Source: Streptomyces sp. AJS327 (lineage in GTDB: Bacteria; Actinomycetota; Actinomycetes; Streptomycetales; Streptomycetaceae). Taken from it: 64,000 bases of DNA. Position 1 is the stretch's first letter. Each line of letters begins with the position of its first letter. The DNA lies in contig NZ_SKBR01000003.1 of NCBI RefSeq assembly GCF_013450295.1, positions 806,001 through 870,000 on the forward strand, read 5' to 3'. Below are positions 1 to 7,219 of this stretch, in pieces. The position numbers and the translations under genes were made by a program. Under the pieces are notes generated by a model. It made no database searches. It saw only the letters and a program-made list of their open reading frames with translations, and was not told where the DNA came from.

Positions 1-460
1 CGTAGAAGCCGCGACGGCCGTCGGGCGCGTACTCCAGCGCCATCACCTGCGCGGAACTGGCCTCCCCGCCGAGGCAGAAGCCCTGGAGGAAGCGGAGCAG
101 GACCAGCCCGACCGGTGCGGCGACGCCGATCGTCTCGTATCCGGGCAGGCAGGCTATCGCCAGGGACACCCCGCCCATCAGCATCAGCGACACCACCATC
201 GCCTTCTTCCGGCCCGCGCTGTCGGCCATGCGCGCGAAGAAGGCGGCACCGAGCGGGCGGGCCAGGAAGCCGACACCGAACGTGGCGAACGACTGGATGA
301 CACCGATCGCGGGAGCGGAGTCGGGGAAGAACACGTGCGGGAAGACGACGCCGGCCAGCGCTCCGTAGAGCGCGAAGTCGAACCACTCAAGGGTCGTACC
401 GACCGTGGTGGCGGTCAGCACCCGGCGATGTGAGGTCACGGGTTCAGCGGAACTCGTCAT
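1..460 (-). CDS. MHS-family MFS symporter, N-terminal part (runs off window)
   Basis: The first 153 residues of a major facilitator transporter are present; the 3' part lies beyond base 1. The N-terminus has the metabolite:H+ symporter (ShiA/ProP-like) signature TTLEWFDFALYG near residues 20-32. An MFS motif-A-like loop (ARMADSAGRKKAM) follows TM2-3, and LRFLQGFCLGGEASSA occurs in TM4. Known MHS members move organic acids, shikimate, alpha-ketoglutarate or betaines with protons across the cytoplasmic membrane; the substrate cannot be told from this fragment. The ATG at 460 begins MTSSAEPVTS; no strong ribosome site precedes it. Family assignment is firm, substrate unknown. Confidence 0.85.
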   Translation of the reverse strand, partial: MTSSAEPVTSHRRVLTATTVGTTLEWFDFALYGALAGVVFPHVFFPDSAPAIGVIQSFATFGVGFLARPLGAAFFARMADSAGRKKAMVVSLMLMGGVSLAIACLPGYETIGVAAPVGLVLLRFLQGFCLGGEASSAQVMALEYAPDGRRGFY

Positions 461-853
461 GGAGACACCACCAACAGGGCTGTGGGGACGGGGAGGGGAG
501 GACCGCGCCGCACCGGGCGAGGGAGGCGAACCCTCGGACGTCCCCGCGCGGCGGGGTGAGCGCGGGACGCCGGATGGCGGGGCGGGCGCGAATCGGTGGG
601 GATGGCGTGACGCGGCCATTGACGCGACGCGGTCGGTTACGCGTTGACGCGGTCACGTGGTGATGCGCCGCGGTCGGTGACGCGCTGCGGCGGGGTGCGG
701 AGGCGTGGCGCGGCGGGTGGCGCGACGCGCTGCGATGTGGGGACGCGGTGCGGCGGGGGTGAGCGCGCCGCGTCGAACGGGGGGTCGGAGAGCGTGGAGC
801 GGGGGAGTCGGGAAGCGGGGGAGTCGGGGAACGGGGAGAACCGGAGGTGCTGC
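461..853. other. Intergenic region, degenerate GC-rich repeats
   Basis: This 393-bp stretch separates the MHS symporter start from the end of the cupin gene. It holds short degenerate direct repeats of the type GACGCGGTCGGT and TGACGCG (about 620-700) and GGGGGAGTCGGG units (about 795-835). Overlapping open frames in it show no domain and are not credible genes. Any promoter for the symporter must lie here, but I cannot point to one. Confidence 0.5.
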
Positions 854-1216
854 TCAGTCCAGGTGCTCGACGGTGAGGAACTCCAGGGGGGTGTCCCCGT
901 CGTTGACCAGGTCGTGCAGCAGGTAGGCACCGTCACGGAAGACGAAGTGCCGGGTGTCGCCCGCGCGGTAGCTCACCCTGCGGGTGGTGCCGTCGTCGAC
1001 GTGCTGGACGGAGACGCCGTCGCGCAGCGCCGTCCAGAAGTAGTCGAGATCGTGCCGGTGGGCGGGTAGCCGTTCGCCGGGCGGCACCTCGATGTGCCAG
1101 ACGCGCACCCGGTCTGTCTCGGACAGCACGGTCGAGCCGATGACCCGGTTGTAGGCGTTGTCCCGGAACTCCTGCTTCAGGCTCTCACTCCAGCCGCTGA
1201 AACCGGAGGCGATCAC
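854..1216 (-). CDS. Small single-domain cupin protein
   Basis: This 120-residue protein is a beta-barrel cupin. Cupin motif 1 is visible as PPGERLPAHRHDLDYFW with His53 and His55; the usual Glu is replaced by Asp/Tyr. It resembles small metal-binding cupins that act as sensors, isomerases or dioxygenase-like enzymes; no substrate can be assigned. It lies just downstream of a lysR gene on the same strand. The 70-bp gap holds an AT-rich stretch and a LysR-type palindrome, so it is probably the target of that regulator. The GTG at 1216 (VIASGFSG) is the only sensible start. Confidence 0.75.
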   Translation of the reverse strand: MIASGFSGWSESLKQEFRDNAYNRVIGSTVLSETDRVRVWHIEVPPGERLPAHRHDLDYFWTALRDGVSVQHVDDGTTRRVSYRAGDTRHFVFRDGAYLLHDLVNDGDTPLEFLTVEHLD

Positions 1217-1273
1217 GTCGCCAGCCAGGTCAACGCCCTGAGATAGCCACTAGTTCTTGATTTATGGTGCTTC

Positions 1274-1292
1274 CGATAGCGACCAACTATCG
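1274..1292. promoter_or_regulatory. Candidate LysR box (T-N11-A) before the cupin gene
   Basis: CGATAG (1274-1279), 7 bp, then CTATCG (1287-1292) form a perfect inverted repeat containing the T-N11-A core of LysR binding sites. It overlaps the stop codon of lysR and precedes the co-directional cupin gene by about 60 bp. The region between (1217-1270) is AT-rich for this genome, consistent with a promoter for the cupin gene. Confidence 0.5.
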
Positions 1293-2159
1293 CTTCTCGC
1301 ACACCCTCCGCAGCATCGTGAGGAGGGACCGGCCCAGAACCGGAATCGGCGTCGGGGAGTAGAGGTACAGCTCCCGCAGCAGCGGCGTGGACATCGACCG
1401 GGCGAAGCGGCGGAACGGCGGCGGGACGGTGTTGTCCGGAACCAGGGCGGGACCGAGCCCGACCGTCGCCAGGCGTACGGCCACATCGGTCTGCCGGGTC
1501 GAGGCGGCCCCCTCCGGGGCGATGCCCGCCGCCGCGAACACCTCGTCGAGCGTGCTCGACAGCCCGTGCTCCCGGTCGTAGCGCACCCACGGCCGGTCCC
1601 CGAGCGTCGCGATGTCGACCGTCGCCGCGTCCAGCAGCGGATCGCCCTCCGGCAGGACGACGACGAACTCCTCGGTGCCGACGAACTCCGTCACCTCGAA
1701 CACGGCGGTCGGCTTCGGCCCCACGGCGAAGTCGTGCAGACCCTGGAGCGTCGACCGCTCCAGCTCCTGCGAACTGCGGTACTCGTGCAGGTAGGCGTGT
1801 GCTTCGGGATGGCGCCCGCGCCAGGTCAGCAACGCGGGCGGGACGAGCCCGGCGGCGACCGACAGGACCGTGGCGAACCGCACGTCCCCCTGCTCGCCAC
1901 CGAGTGCCAGGCTCGCCGACCGCTTGGCCCGCTCCGCCGCGGCCAGGGTCCGCCGCGCCTCCCGGAGGAACACCCGGCCCGCGGGCGTCAGCGTGACCCC
2001 GCGGGGCTGCCGGTGCAACAAGGCGCCGCCGACCTCCCGCTCCAGCGCCGCGATCTGGTTGGACAGGGACGGCTGCGCCACGAAGAGCGTCTCCGCCGCC
2101 CGGCGCATCGACCCCAGGTCGGCGATCGCCACGAAGTACTCAAGCTGGCGCAGTCTCAT
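1287..2159 (-). CDS. LysR-family transcriptional regulator
   Basis: A 290-residue LysR-type regulator. The N-terminus MRLRQLEYFVAIADLGSM leads into a winged HTH (AAETLFVAQPSLSNQIAALE, residues about 18-37), followed by the linker helix and a periplasmic-binding-protein-like effector domain to residue 290. Length is typical for the family. The ATG at 2159 begins the standard LysR N-terminus; the longer open frame upstream is out of family. The next gene on the strand is a cupin, and a T-N11-A palindrome lies between them, so it likely controls the cupin. The effector is unknown. Confidence 0.92.
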   Translation of the reverse strand: MRLRQLEYFVAIADLGSMRRAAETLFVAQPSLSNQIAALEREVGGALLHRQPRGVTLTPAGRVFLREARRTLAAAERAKRSASLALGGEQGDVRFATVLSVAAGLVPPALLTWRGRHPEAHAYLHEYRSSQELERSTLQGLHDFAVGPKPTAVFEVTEFVGTEEFVVVLPEGDPLLDAATVDIATLGDRPWVRYDREHGLSSTLDEVFAAAGIAPEGAASTRQTDVAVRLATVGLGPALVPDNTVPPPFRRFARSMSTPLLRELYLYSPTPIPVLGRSLLTMLRRVCEKR

Positions 2160-2546
2160 GGTTCCGCTCCATCGCCCGCAGACGGCGCCGCGCCCCGGAT
2201 CGGGCGGCGGCACGAGTGGCGGCCGGTGCCTCCGGTCCCCGGGCTGCCACGACCGGCCGGGCCGGTGGCCGGTACCGGCGTCCCCCGGCACTCAGCCGGA
2301 ACGATACCGGCGGCCCCTCGCGACAGGCCCCGATGGCGGCCCCCGTGACGGCGGCCCCGGGGTGGCGCCCGCGATGGCGGCGCGCGGAACCGGCGGACCG
2401 TCGGCGTCCTGGGCGCCGCCTCCGCCCGTCCGGGTGCCGCCGCGTGCCGCCACACCGGCACCCCATCCCGCCGCGCGTGGCCACCCCCTTCACCGGCGAT
2501 GCCCCGGCCCGAGGGCGGGTGGGAGTGGGATGGCGACAATGGGCGG
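2160..2546. other. Divergent intergenic region, no gene seen
   Basis: 387 bp between the divergently oriented lysR and GNAT genes. It is GC-rich with CGGC/GGCGGC runs. Overlapping open frames on both strands show arginine/proline-rich composition typical of antisense or noncoding frames. No clear promoter elements or palindromes were found. Confidence 0.5.
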
Positions 2547-3320
2547 ATGTGGGTGGTGAGGTGTCCGGAGGCGGTGACGCCGTCCGGCTTGCGCGCGCAG
2601 GTGCGGCGGCTGCAACGGGAGGTCTGGCCGGAGCCCGGGGGTGAGGAACCACCGGGCGGGGACGTGGCGCCCGTGCACGACCCCGCGCTGGCACCCCGCT
2701 CGATGCTGCTCGTGGAGCCCGAACGGGCCCTGGAGCCCGCCGATTCGGTGGAGCCCGCCGATTCGGTGGGGTCCGCGGGTTCGGTGGGGTCCGCGGGTTC
2801 GGTGGGCTCCGGGGCCTCGGTGACTTTCCGGGGTTCGGTGGACGTGAGTGAGGGCGCGGGCGCTGACGGGGCCGGTGGCGTGGCCGGGTCCGCGGTGCCC
2901 GTCGGCGGGCGGGTGGTGGCGGCGCTGGACGTGCTGACCACCACGTTCACGCACGACGGCCGCCGCTTTCTGGCGGGCGGCCTGAGCACCGTCGTCACGG
3001 CGCGGGCCGAGCGCGGCCGGGGATACGGCGGCCGACTGGTGGCCGCCGCGCGGCGGGAGATGGCCGCTTCCGCGCTCGACCTGGGCCTGTTCACCTGCGA
3101 CCGGCCACTCCAGGGCTTCTACGAGCGGGCGGGCTGGGAGCCGCTGCCCGGCACGGTCCTGCTGGGCGGCACCCCCCTCGCGCCGTTCCCCAGCGACCAG
3201 CCGGGCTTCGACAAGGTGACGATGGCGGGCTTCTTCTCGGCGGCGGCGCGCCGCTCCCGGAGCAGCTTCGCGCACGCCCGCGTCGCGCTGTACCCGGGGT
3301 CGATCGACCGCCTCTGGTGA
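2547..3320 (+). CDS. GNAT acetyltransferase with repeat-encoded insert
   Basis: A 257-residue GCN5-related N-acetyltransferase. Conserved blocks include HDPALAPRSMLLVE (residues 44-57), VVAALDVL (123-130), LSTVVTARAERGRGYGGRLV with the acetyl-CoA loop RGRGYG, and the C-terminal FYERAGWEPLPG and DKVTMAGFFS, ending PGSIDRLW. About 65 residues rich in Ser, Gly, Val and Ala split the fold between residues 58 and 122. The insert is partly encoded by four 18-bp tandem repeats at 2733-2804. The ATG at 2547 (MWVVRCPEAV) fits the family better than the upstream in-frame ATG at 2499. The acceptor substrate is unknown. Confidence 0.85.
   Translation: MWVVRCPEAVTPSGLRAQVRRLQREVWPEPGGEEPPGGDVAPVHDPALAPRSMLLVEPERALEPADSVEPADSVGSAGSVGSAGSVGSGASVTFRGSVDVSEGAGADGAGGVAGSAVPVGGRVVAALDVLTTTFTHDGRRFLAGGLSTVVTARAERGRGYGGRLVAAARREMAASALDLGLFTCDRPLQGFYERAGWEPLPGTVLLGGTPLAPFPSDQPGFDKVTMAGFFSAAARRSRSSFAHARVALYPGSIDRLW
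2733..2804 (+). repeat. 18-bp minisatellite inside the GNAT gene
   Basis: Two exact copies of GAGCCCGCCGATTCGGTG (2733-2768) are followed by two exact copies of GGGTCCGCGGGTTCGGTG (2769-2804), a diverged version of the same unit. The period is a multiple of three, so the repeat adds six residues per copy (EPADSV or GSAGSV) without breaking the frame. Confidence 0.9.
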
Positions 3321-3530
3321 CCCCCCGTCTCCAATCTCCGTCCGCGCGGCCTGTGTTCGGGGTTCGGTGCGCCGCCAGGGGGGAGCCTCCCGGCGTGCGC
3401 CGCCGGGTGTGCCCGGTCGGGTGTGAGCCGCCGGGCTGGGTCGCAGGGTCGGGGGCGCCGGATGTGAGCGGGGAGTGGCGCCCGGCGGGATGACGGGGGC
3501 GTCGGGCCGTGAACCAGCGCCCGGTGGCGG

Positions 3531-4331
3531 TCAGTTGCCAGCGGCGTCGGCGGAGGGGGCGCGGCCGGGGCCGGGTGGACCGGCGAAGGACTGGGCGATG
3601 CCGAGCCACCGCTCCGCCTCGTCGCCCTCCGCCCGGACGTCGGTGTCCGCGCGGTGCGTTCGCTGGGTGACCAGGCGGCAGAAGTCGTACGCGGGGCCGG
3701 TCACTCGCTGTGTGGCCTCCTCCGGCCCGTGGGCCCACAACTCGCCGTCGGGGCCCGTGATTTCGACGCGGAACGGCTGCGGGGGCGGCGTCAGCCCGTG
3801 TGCCGCGTACGCGAAGTCGCGGGTGCGCACGCCGATGTGGACGACGTGGCGCAGGCGGCGCGTCACGGGGCGGCGCAGGCCGAAGGTGTCGGCGATGTCC
3901 TCGCCGTGCGCCCAGGTCTCCATCAGCCTGCCGGTGGCCACCGAGGTGGGGCTCATCGGCGGGCCGTACCACGGCATGCGCTGGCCGGGCGGGTAGGTGG
4001 CGAGGACGTCCAGCAGTTCGGCCCGACCGGCGCGCCAGCCGCGCAGCAGTCCGTCCACCGGGAGCCGGGCGCCCGCCTCTGCCGCCTCGTCGACGAAGGT
4101 GTCCGGGGAGGCGATGGCGCGCTCCACGGCCCGCTGGAAGGCGTCGGTGTCGCGGGCCGCCATCAGCGACTGCTGGTCGGTCCAGGCGAGATGGGCGACC
4201 TGGTGGGCCACGCTCCAGCCCGGCGCGGCGGTGGGACGCCGCCAGTCGTCGCGGTCGAGTCCGGCCACCAGCGTGTCCAACTCGGCGCCCTCGGCGCGCA
4301 GATCGTCGAGTACGGGCTTCGGGTCAGCCAC
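3531..4331 (-). CDS. TIGR03084-type DinB/maleylpyruvate-isomerase-like protein
   Basis: A 266-residue protein beginning VADPKPVLDDLRAEGAELD and continuing with PGWSVAHQVAHLAWTD, the metal-binding N-terminal helix bundle of the DinB/MDMPI superfamily. MPWYGPPMSPTSVATGRLMETWAHGEDI carries further His/Glu candidates. It matches the TIGR03084 family of actinobacteria, whose reaction is not established. Members of the superfamily are thiol-dependent, often mycothiol-dependent, enzymes. The GTG at 4331 is preceded by GGAGG nine bases upstream, which decides this start over the longer frame to 4640. Divergent from the AraC gene. Confidence 0.88.
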   Translation of the reverse strand: MADPKPVLDDLRAEGAELDTLVAGLDRDDWRRPTAAPGWSVAHQVAHLAWTDQQSLMAARDTDAFQRAVERAIASPDTFVDEAAEAGARLPVDGLLRGWRAGRAELLDVLATYPPGQRMPWYGPPMSPTSVATGRLMETWAHGEDIADTFGLRRPVTRRLRHVVHIGVRTRDFAYAAHGLTPPPQPFRVEITGPDGELWAHGPEEATQRVTGPAYDFCRLVTQRTHRADTDVRAEGDEAERWLGIAQSFAGPPGPGRAPSADAAGN

Positions 4332-4737
4332 CGGTCTCCTCCACCTTCCACCTCCTGTGGCGCGCCGTCGCGTGACGGGCGGCCGGGGCCGCCGGAGCGC
4401 GCCCGGGCGGCGGTCGTCGCGGGCGGTCTCCGGACGTCCAGAGGGTGACATCCCAGGCCAGGAGGGGCAACCGTCCCACCTGCCCCATCCGTCGCCCGGT
4501 GCCGGGGCGCTCAGGCGGGCCGCCGAGCCGTCACCGCGTCCCGTCATTGGTCCGCACCATCGACGGGTAGACGTATGGGGCCGGGGTAGGGAAGCGCTGA
4601 CCCGTACCCCGGGACGACGCACACGGACCCGGACGCACACGGAACCCGGACGGGCACGGGACCCGGGCGGGCACGGGCCGGGTGGCGCACGTGCGGCGGG
4701 AGGCCCGCGTCACGGCGGTGGACGAAGCGGAGGAGCC
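4332..4737. other. Divergent intergenic region between TIGR03084 gene and araC-type gene
   Basis: 406 bp without a supported gene. It contains an imperfect direct repeat around 4617-4682 (ACGGACCCGGACGC, ACGGAACCCGGACG, ACGGGACCCGGGCG, ACGGGCCGGG). A GGAGG site serves the GTG at 4331, and GGAGGAG serves the ATG at 4738. The direct repeats could be binding sites for the neighbouring AraC regulator, but that is only inference. Confidence 0.45.
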
Positions 4738-5679
4738 ATGGTCGAGCTGGTCGGCGACGTACTGGAACGCTGGCACACCACGGTGCCGCTGCACCGGCTG
4801 GACGTACCGGCACCGCACGTACTCCCCTTCGCCATCGGCTCGTTCGAGACGCTGGGGCCGATGTCCCGCGCCGACTTCCCGCACCGGCACACCTTCTACG
4901 AGATCGTCCACGTCACCGGCGGCCGGGGACGCCACGTCGTCGACCTGCGCGGCTGGCCGCTCGCACCACCCCAACTCTGCGTCATCGCCCCCGGACAGGT
5001 GCACTTCTGGAACGAGGTACGCGATCTGACCGGCTGGGTCCTGGTGTTCGACGACGCCTTCCTGCTGGCCCACCCCGGCGACCGCGAACTGCTCCACGCC
5101 CTCGGCGGGCGCCTCACTCCCCGGCTGACCGGCCGGAGCGCCGTGGACATCGCGGAGGTCGTGACCCGCATCCGCCGCGAATACGCCGAGCGGCGACCGG
5201 AGATGGTGTCGGTACTCCAGGCGTACCTGCACGTCCTGCTGGTCCTCGCGTCCCGGCTGCCCGCCCCCGCCGAGGCCGTCGACGCCGCCGGACCCGTGCC
5301 CGGGCCACTCCCCGGGGCGGGCCTCGCGACACCGGCCGACGCGGGGCGCGGCGACGCCGACCTCGCCCACCGCTTCACCAGCTCGCTGGGCCGTCCAGGC
5401 GCCGCCGCCGAACGCTCCGTCGGCGCCTGGGCCGCCGAACTCGGCGTCTCCACCGGCAGGTTGCACGAAGCGGTGAAGGCGGCCACCGGACGCACTCCGG
5501 GCCAGCTCATCCGGCACGCCCAGGTACTCGAAGCCAAACGGTTGCTGAGCAGTACCGAGCTGACCGTCGCCCGGGTCGGACGCGAGGTCGGGTTCGAGGA
5601 CGCCGCGTACTTCTGCCGCTTCTTCCGCCGCGAAGTAGGCGTCAGCCCAGGCGAGTTCCGCCGCGCCTCCGCGACCTGA
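4738..5679 (+). CDS. AraC-family transcriptional regulator
   Basis: A 313-residue regulator. The N-terminal cupin-like sensing domain (PHRHTFYEIVHVTGGRGRHV, PGQVHFWNE) covers about residues 30-110. The C-terminal part (about 222-310) contains the two AraC HTH motifs: SVGAWAAELGVSTGRLHEAV, then VGREVGFEDAAYFCRFFRRE with GVSPGEFR at the end. The ATG at 4738 follows GCGGAGGAGCC, a good ribosome site. The dioxygenase gene downstream on the same strand is a possible target. The effector cannot be predicted. Confidence 0.92.
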   Translation: MVELVGDVLERWHTTVPLHRLDVPAPHVLPFAIGSFETLGPMSRADFPHRHTFYEIVHVTGGRGRHVVDLRGWPLAPPQLCVIAPGQVHFWNEVRDLTGWVLVFDDAFLLAHPGDRELLHALGGRLTPRLTGRSAVDIAEVVTRIRREYAERRPEMVSVLQAYLHVLLVLASRLPAPAEAVDAAGPVPGPLPGAGLATPADAGRGDADLAHRFTSSLGRPGAAAERSVGAWAAELGVSTGRLHEAVKAATGRTPGQLIRHAQVLEAKRLLSSTELTVARVGREVGFEDAAYFCRFFRREVGVSPGEFRRASAT

Positions 5680-5905
5680 CACCGGCGGCGGCCGCCCGCC
5701 GCAGGAAAACACCACGGTGCCGGTGCTCTGTCCATCGACGGTGCCGAGCCGTCCGCATAGCGTCAGTTCCGCTTCCAGGCGGTGCCGCCCCCGCCACCGG
5801 TGCGCAGGTCACCGGTGGTCGGACCGTGCGCCGCTCCGCGTCCGGCCGGTCGCGCTCTCAACACGCCACACCACCCCACAACGTCACGACGCCAAGGAGA
5901 GCACC

Positions 5906-6589
5906 GTGGAAGGCGAGAAGACCCCGGAGACCCCGGAACACGCCAGCACCCCGGCGACCCCGGACCCCGCACCCGGCCGCTCGGACATCACCCGCAAGAG
6001 CGTGCTGCGCGCCGCCGTGTTCGCGGCCCCCGCCGCCGTGCTGCTGGGCAGCGGAGTGCCCGCGCTCGCCAGAGAACGCGTGGGGGAAAAGCGAACCCTC
6101 GACCCCACCCCCACCTGCGACGACGGAGACGACCCGACGCCGCCGCAGATGGAAGGCCCGTACTTCAAGCCGAACTCCCCCGAGCGGTCGGACATCTCGG
6201 AGGGCGGCGGCACCCCGATGACGCTGACCGGCCTGGTCTACGGCGTCAACTGCCAGCCACTCGCGGACGTTCTGCTGGACTTCTGGCAGGCCGACCCGCA
6301 GGGCAACTACGACAACGTCGGATACCGGTTCCGTGGCCACCAGTTCACCTCGGCGGACGGCGGCTTCCAGCTGACCACCGTCGTCCCCGGTCTCTATCCG
6401 GGCCGCACCCGGCACCTGCACGTCAAGGTGCAGGCCCCGGGGCAGCCCATCCTGACAACCCAGCTGTACTTCCCCGGCGAGCCCGGCAACGGCAGCGACC
6501 CGATCTACGACGCGCGGCTGTTGATGGACGTCACCAACAACGGCGGCTCCGTGGACGCGGCCTTCGACTTCGTCCTGAACGTGGGATGA
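5906..6589 (+). CDS. Exported intradiol ring-cleavage dioxygenase
   Basis: A 227-residue protein related to catechol and protocatechuate intradiol dioxygenases. The Fe(III) ligands expected for the family are visible: Tyr135 (FWQADPQGNY), Tyr164 and the HxH pair His170/His172 (PGLYPGRTRHLHVK). The N-terminus has a basic TRKSVLRAA segment, a hydrophobic stretch (35-50) and an Ala-x-Ala site near residue 55, so it is probably secreted or surface-attached; a strict twin arginine is not present. The GTG at 5906 follows AAGGAG. Secreted members in Streptomyces may attack lignin-derived catechols; the substrate here is unknown. It follows the AraC gene by 226 bp. Confidence 0.88.
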   Translation: MEGEKTPETPEHASTPATPDPAPGRSDITRKSVLRAAVFAAPAAVLLGSGVPALARERVGEKRTLDPTPTCDDGDDPTPPQMEGPYFKPNSPERSDISEGGGTPMTLTGLVYGVNCQPLADVLLDFWQADPQGNYDNVGYRFRGHQFTSADGGFQLTTVVPGLYPGRTRHLHVKVQAPGQPILTTQLYFPGEPGNGSDPIYDARLLMDVTNNGGSVDAAFDFVLNVG

Positions 6590-6702
6590 GTCCAACCGCC
6601 GCTCGTCCGGGGACGGGTCACGCACCGGACCCGTTCACCCCCAACTCACCGTGACCCGGCCTGACATGGGTCGGCCTGCCAGGAGTTGCCCTGACATGGC
6701 CT

Positions 6703-6727
6703 GACCCGGGCTGGCACGGCCCGGGTC
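6703..6727. terminator. Hairpin downstream of the dioxygenase gene
   Basis: GACCCGGGC (6703-6711), a 7-nt loop, then GCCCGGGTC (6719-6727) form a perfect 9-bp stem 114 bp after the dioxygenase stop. There is no T-tract, as is common in Streptomyces. It may terminate transcription from either side, since the next gene converges. Confidence 0.4.
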
Positions 6728-7219
6728 GCGCGCTCGGCCCGGGCGGAGCCCGGCCACACGCACCCGCCTCGGGGCTCGGCCCCGTCGCTCACCCGGGTTG
6801 CCAGACCCGGGGGTCCGGCCCGTGGGGACGGGAAGGCCGGACCTGGCCGCATCCGGCCAGGTCCGGCCGGTGAACCGAGGGGTGGGTGAACCCCGGGGGA
6901 CGGATGGGTCCGGGGGATGGGCGGGCCCGGGGGGATGGCTGGGGGAGCAGCCCGGTGTGCGGAGTCCGCCCGAGGACCGGTGCCCCGGGGGCGTGGCGGA
7001 CCGGCACCCGAGAACCCGGGGATCCTCGGTGACCCGGGGCACTGTGGGGCGGGTCGCGGTGGGGGCACCCACCGCGACCCGAGCCTCCCCGCCGAGCCGT
7101 GATCAGGCGCCGAGTCGGGGCGAGTCGACGAGGCAGGGCGAGTCGACGAGGCGGGATGAGGCGACGGGGCGGGGGGACTGTCGGCCGGGACCGAGGCCGA
7201 CCAGCCCGCCCCGTCCGTC
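6728..7219. other. Convergent intergenic region, no gene seen
   Basis: About 490 bp between the dioxygenase and the dehydrogenase, which point at each other. It contains GAGTCGACGAGGCGGG-type direct repeats (about 7128-7165) and many GGGG/CCCC runs. No open frame here looks like a protein. Confidence 0.5.

Noticed and set aside
3531..4640. Longer version of the TIGR03084 gene starting at 4640
   Set aside because: The GTG at 4331 has a good ribosome site and begins the conserved domain; the extra 103 residues are Arg/Pro-rich.
6728..7219. Long overlapping frames between the dioxygenase and dehydrogenase genes
   Set aside because: No domain, no codon-bias contrast, and repeats explain the absence of stops.
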